NCBI GenBank assembly: GCA_965216745.1
Contig: OZ244191.1
Span: 186,001-250,000, forward strand
Length of the DNA: 64,000 nucleotides
Direction of reading: 5' to 3'
Source: G965216745 sp965216745
GTDB lineage: Bacteria; Pseudomonadota; Alphaproteobacteria; Rickettsiales; Anaplasmataceae
Shown here: positions 62,331-64,000 of the stretch, in pieces
How positions within the stretch are numbered: position 1 is the stretch's first letter
Layout: every line of letters begins with the position of its first letter
Translations under genes and position numbers: made by a program
The notes under the pieces: generated by a model
Database searches by the model: none
The model's input: the letters and a program-made list of their open reading frames with translations, nothing else
What the model was told of the DNA's origin: nothing

Positions 62331-63785
62331 CTAGATGGAGAAAAAAGATCTTATTTCTTTATCGGTAGATCCAAAGGATCCTAAACCTCTTCCACCTGGT
62401 ATTTCTTCAGGTTTTTTCTCAGAGTAAACCATTTCCACTTCTTTAAAATCTCTTAAACGGCCTTGAAGAATAACTTGTCCTTTTTTTAGTTTAATAGTAT
62501 CGGAAGGATTGTTGTTACTTCCTGGTTTAGCTAGAAGAGTAACTTTTAATGTATGATGAGATGGGGGTGTTTCTTTTGACTCTATGATATCTTGATTAAT
62601 ATTAAAATTATCTTTGATAAATTTGACTTGGTCCTTATCTCTATCTGTATCTTTATATTGATGTATTAATTCTATAGCATATGGACTAGGTATTTTTGCA
62701 CTTATATTTGTTTCAATAATGATTTCCTTATCATCACTGATTTTTATTTCAACATCTTTGTTAGCCTTAATATCAAATATATCACTGTGAATTTTGTTTT
62801 TTTTATCACAATCATATTGGAAAATTTCTACACCATCATTTTCTGCTTTTTTTAAATCTAGACGATCAACTACAATAAGTTGACAAAATTCTTTGTTAGT
62901 TGTGGCTATGAATGGTTCTGTACCGTAATTCTGTACTTGTATCTTGATCTTAGATTTTGTCTCTGAATCTATTACCGTGAGAGGAGGTGAAAGCATTATA
63001 TTGGATTTGGAAATGCTTGATCTAGGTCTAATTTCTATCAAATTGTTTTTAGGTTTTTTTTCAATATTAAAAGGAAGTTCAACTTCAACCTGGGAGTTTG
63101 CAGGAATTTCTTGTTCTCGTTCTAAGAAAACACTATGTCCGGCATCACCTTGATGCTTAGTAGCAATTTTATAATCAACAGAAGCATTGATTAATATACT
63201 ATTATTATTTGTTTTTTGTTCTGGATTTTGTATGTTTTTAAAATTAGCGCATCTTGAGAACTCAGAAACACGTAATTCTGATAATTCATCTTTTGGTGAT
63301 ATTATAACATCTTTGTTCCCTCTGTTTCGTGTTGCATTTGATACGCTTCCACGAAATCCTATATCCACTGTTCCAGGATTATTAGCAGGAATAAATTCTT
63401 TGTATTTAATATGGCCCGATAAAGCTCTTACTTGTATTTCTAATCCATATTTTGGGTTTCGAGAGTATTGATAGTGGTCTAAGTTTAATTCTAGAAGATT
63501 GAAATATAAATTTGGATCAAAAAAACAAACTTTTCCAGTTGTTATGGAAACAATTTCGGAATTAATAGAATGTGTGATAAATTTTGTATTTGGGTTGCCA
63601 TCTTTTCCCCATTTGCGTGTATGGCTTAAATGATGACTTTTTTGATCAATGTGCTCGTAATATTTGAGCTTTAAAGGTTTATGGGATTTTTTAAGATTAA
63701 ATTTGTTCTTGAGTAAAGAATAAGAAGATAGAAGTGTAACTCTAGGTTGTTTCAGAATATTAAAATATGGAAATTTTTTTATCAT
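62331..63785 (-). CDS. Single-chain protein with three dUTPase-like segments
   Basis: 484 aa, no signal or membrane segment. It carries the five dUTPase motifs in the order 3-1-2-4-5. Segment 1 (about 75-180): NPGTVDIGFRGSVSNATRNR, like motif 3 with its catalytic Asp (Asp141) and Phe for the base-sensing Tyr. Segment 2 (about 200-310): GDAGHSV (motif 1), RPRSSISKSN (motif 2), a second VIDSET strand, and NKEFCQLIVVD (motif 4, Gln302). Segment 3 (about 333-474): DVEIKISDDKEIIIETNISA, like the dUTPase beta-sheet front, ending in GGRGLGSFGSTDKE (motif 5). Normal dUTPase is about 150 aa and forms a trimer whose site takes motifs from three chains; here one chain could make one site, as in herpesvirus dUTPases. 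Motif 1 lacks its usual Asp. Activity is unproven. ATG 63785; no clear ribosome site. Confidence 0.65.
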   Translation of the reverse strand: MIKKFPYFNILKQPRVTLLSSYSLLKNKFNLKKSHKPLKLKYYEHIDQKSHHLSHTRKWGKDGNPNTKFITHSINSEIVSITTGKVCFFDPNLYFNLLELNLDHYQYSRNPKYGLEIQVRALSGHIKYKEFIPANNPGTVDIGFRGSVSNATRNRGNKDVIISPKDELSELRVSEFSRCANFKNIQNPEQKTNNNSILINASVDYKIATKHQGDAGHSVFLEREQEIPANSQVEVELPFNIEKKPKNNLIEIRPRSSISKSNIMLSPPLTVIDSETKSKIKIQVQNYGTEPFIATTNKEFCQLIVVDRLDLKKAENDGVEIFQYDCDKKNKIHSDIFDIKANKDVEIKISDDKEIIIETNISAKIPSPYAIELIHQYKDTDRDKDQVKFIKDNFNINQDIIESKETPPSHHTLKVTLLAKPGSNNNPSDTIKLKKGQVILQGRLRDFKEVEMVYSEKKPEEIPGGRGLGSFGSTDKEIRSFFSI

Positions 63786-63931
63786 ATAAACAGGTGGAAA
63801 TGGAAAATATTAAATTTATTCTATATACTTTTATATTATACTCAAGGGATGTTTGATCAAACTTTCAAAGTTTTAGTTGTTTGAATATAAAAGTCTAGGT
63901 TTATAAATCTTTCATGAAGTAAAGTAAAATC

Positions 63932-63970
63932 AGTGATTTCAAGGTGACTAGAGATGATTCTAGTCTGTGA
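63932..63970 (+). pseudogene. Degenerate second copy of the guaB 3' end
   Basis: The frame SDFKVTRDDSSL followed by TGA matches the guaB C-terminus HDVKVTRDDSSL followed by TAA. Over the last 36 bases 27 are identical, and most changes are synonymous. Upstream similarity fades quickly and is out of frame. Together with intact guaB it brackets the dUTPase-like gene. Confidence 0.6.
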
Positions 63971-64000
63971 CCTCGGTTTTTGTTAATTGATATGATTTCC

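Noticed and set aside
1..64000. Insertion sequences, phage genes, rRNA genes or riboswitches
   Set aside because: None was recognised on either strand by reading; no transposase, integrase or conserved riboswitch core was seen.

Overview
The window is a very AT-rich, gene-dense stretch of a chromosome that looks like an obligate intracellular alphaproteobacterium of the order Rickettsiales. The evidence is the mix of genes: rickettsial-type type IV secretion genes (virB8, virB9, virB2 and a partial virB4) scattered in separate loci, ctrA, a lone flagellar fliF, respiratory genes split one by one (nuoG, nuoH, nuoD, sdhA, fumC), and a probable replication origin beside hemE. De novo purine genes (purH, guaB) favour the Anaplasmataceae/Midichloriaceae side over Rickettsia proper. 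That placement is inference, because no rRNA is present.

Layout. 0-2.7 kb: 3' part of a large surface-type protein with sixteen 42-bp (14-aa) repeats and a C-terminal membrane anchor. 2.9-9.9 kb: rplM-rpsI, a lytic transglycosylase, fliF, recA, gmk. 10-26.3 kb: tRNA-Arg, sufS, an MsbA-like exporter, a minus-strand cluster (b561-like protein, gpsA, bamD, asd-like), ispF-thrS-infC, pdxJ, yajC, rnpB, sdhA, fumC and a dicarboxylate-type carrier. 26.34-26.67 kb: probable oriC, where the plus strand changes from A-rich to T-rich. 26.7-36.2 kb: hemE, rho, a degenerate AddB-like gene, rpsU, trmJ, tRNA-Leu, tig-clpP-clpX, xth, ctrA. 36.8-52.4 kb: rpsT, nuoG, tRNA-Leu, purH, virB8-virB9 behind a duplicated leader, pal-cpoB, murJ, miaA, a nitronate monooxygenase-like gene, nuoH, nuoD, tRNA-Arg, rlpA. 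52.6-56.4 kb: a plus-strand module of virB2, a VirB4 lacking its ATPase domain, and a secreted glycine-rich protein. 56.4-60.6 kb: low-density accessory DNA with small cysteine-rich minus-strand ORFs and a decayed gene. 60.8-64 kb: guaB, then an unusual protein that reads as a single-chain, triplicated dUTPase-fold protein, then a degenerate copy of the guaB 3' end.

The core genes serve translation, envelope upkeep (Slt, BamD, MurJ, Pal, CpoB, RlpA), aerobic respiration, haem, isoprenoid, B6 and purine synthesis, and CtrA control. The accessory parts point to host interaction. Several conserved proteins have lost diagnostic residues: the Asd-like protein lacks its catalytic cysteine, BamD lacks its lipobox cysteine, VirB4 lacks its ATPase domain and the AddB-like protein lacks its nuclease motif.

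The strongest candidate for something undescribed is the protein at 62331-63785. Its dUTPase motifs occur once each, in the order 3-1-2-4-5, across three successive dUTPase-like segments, the same order as in the single-chain herpesvirus enzymes.
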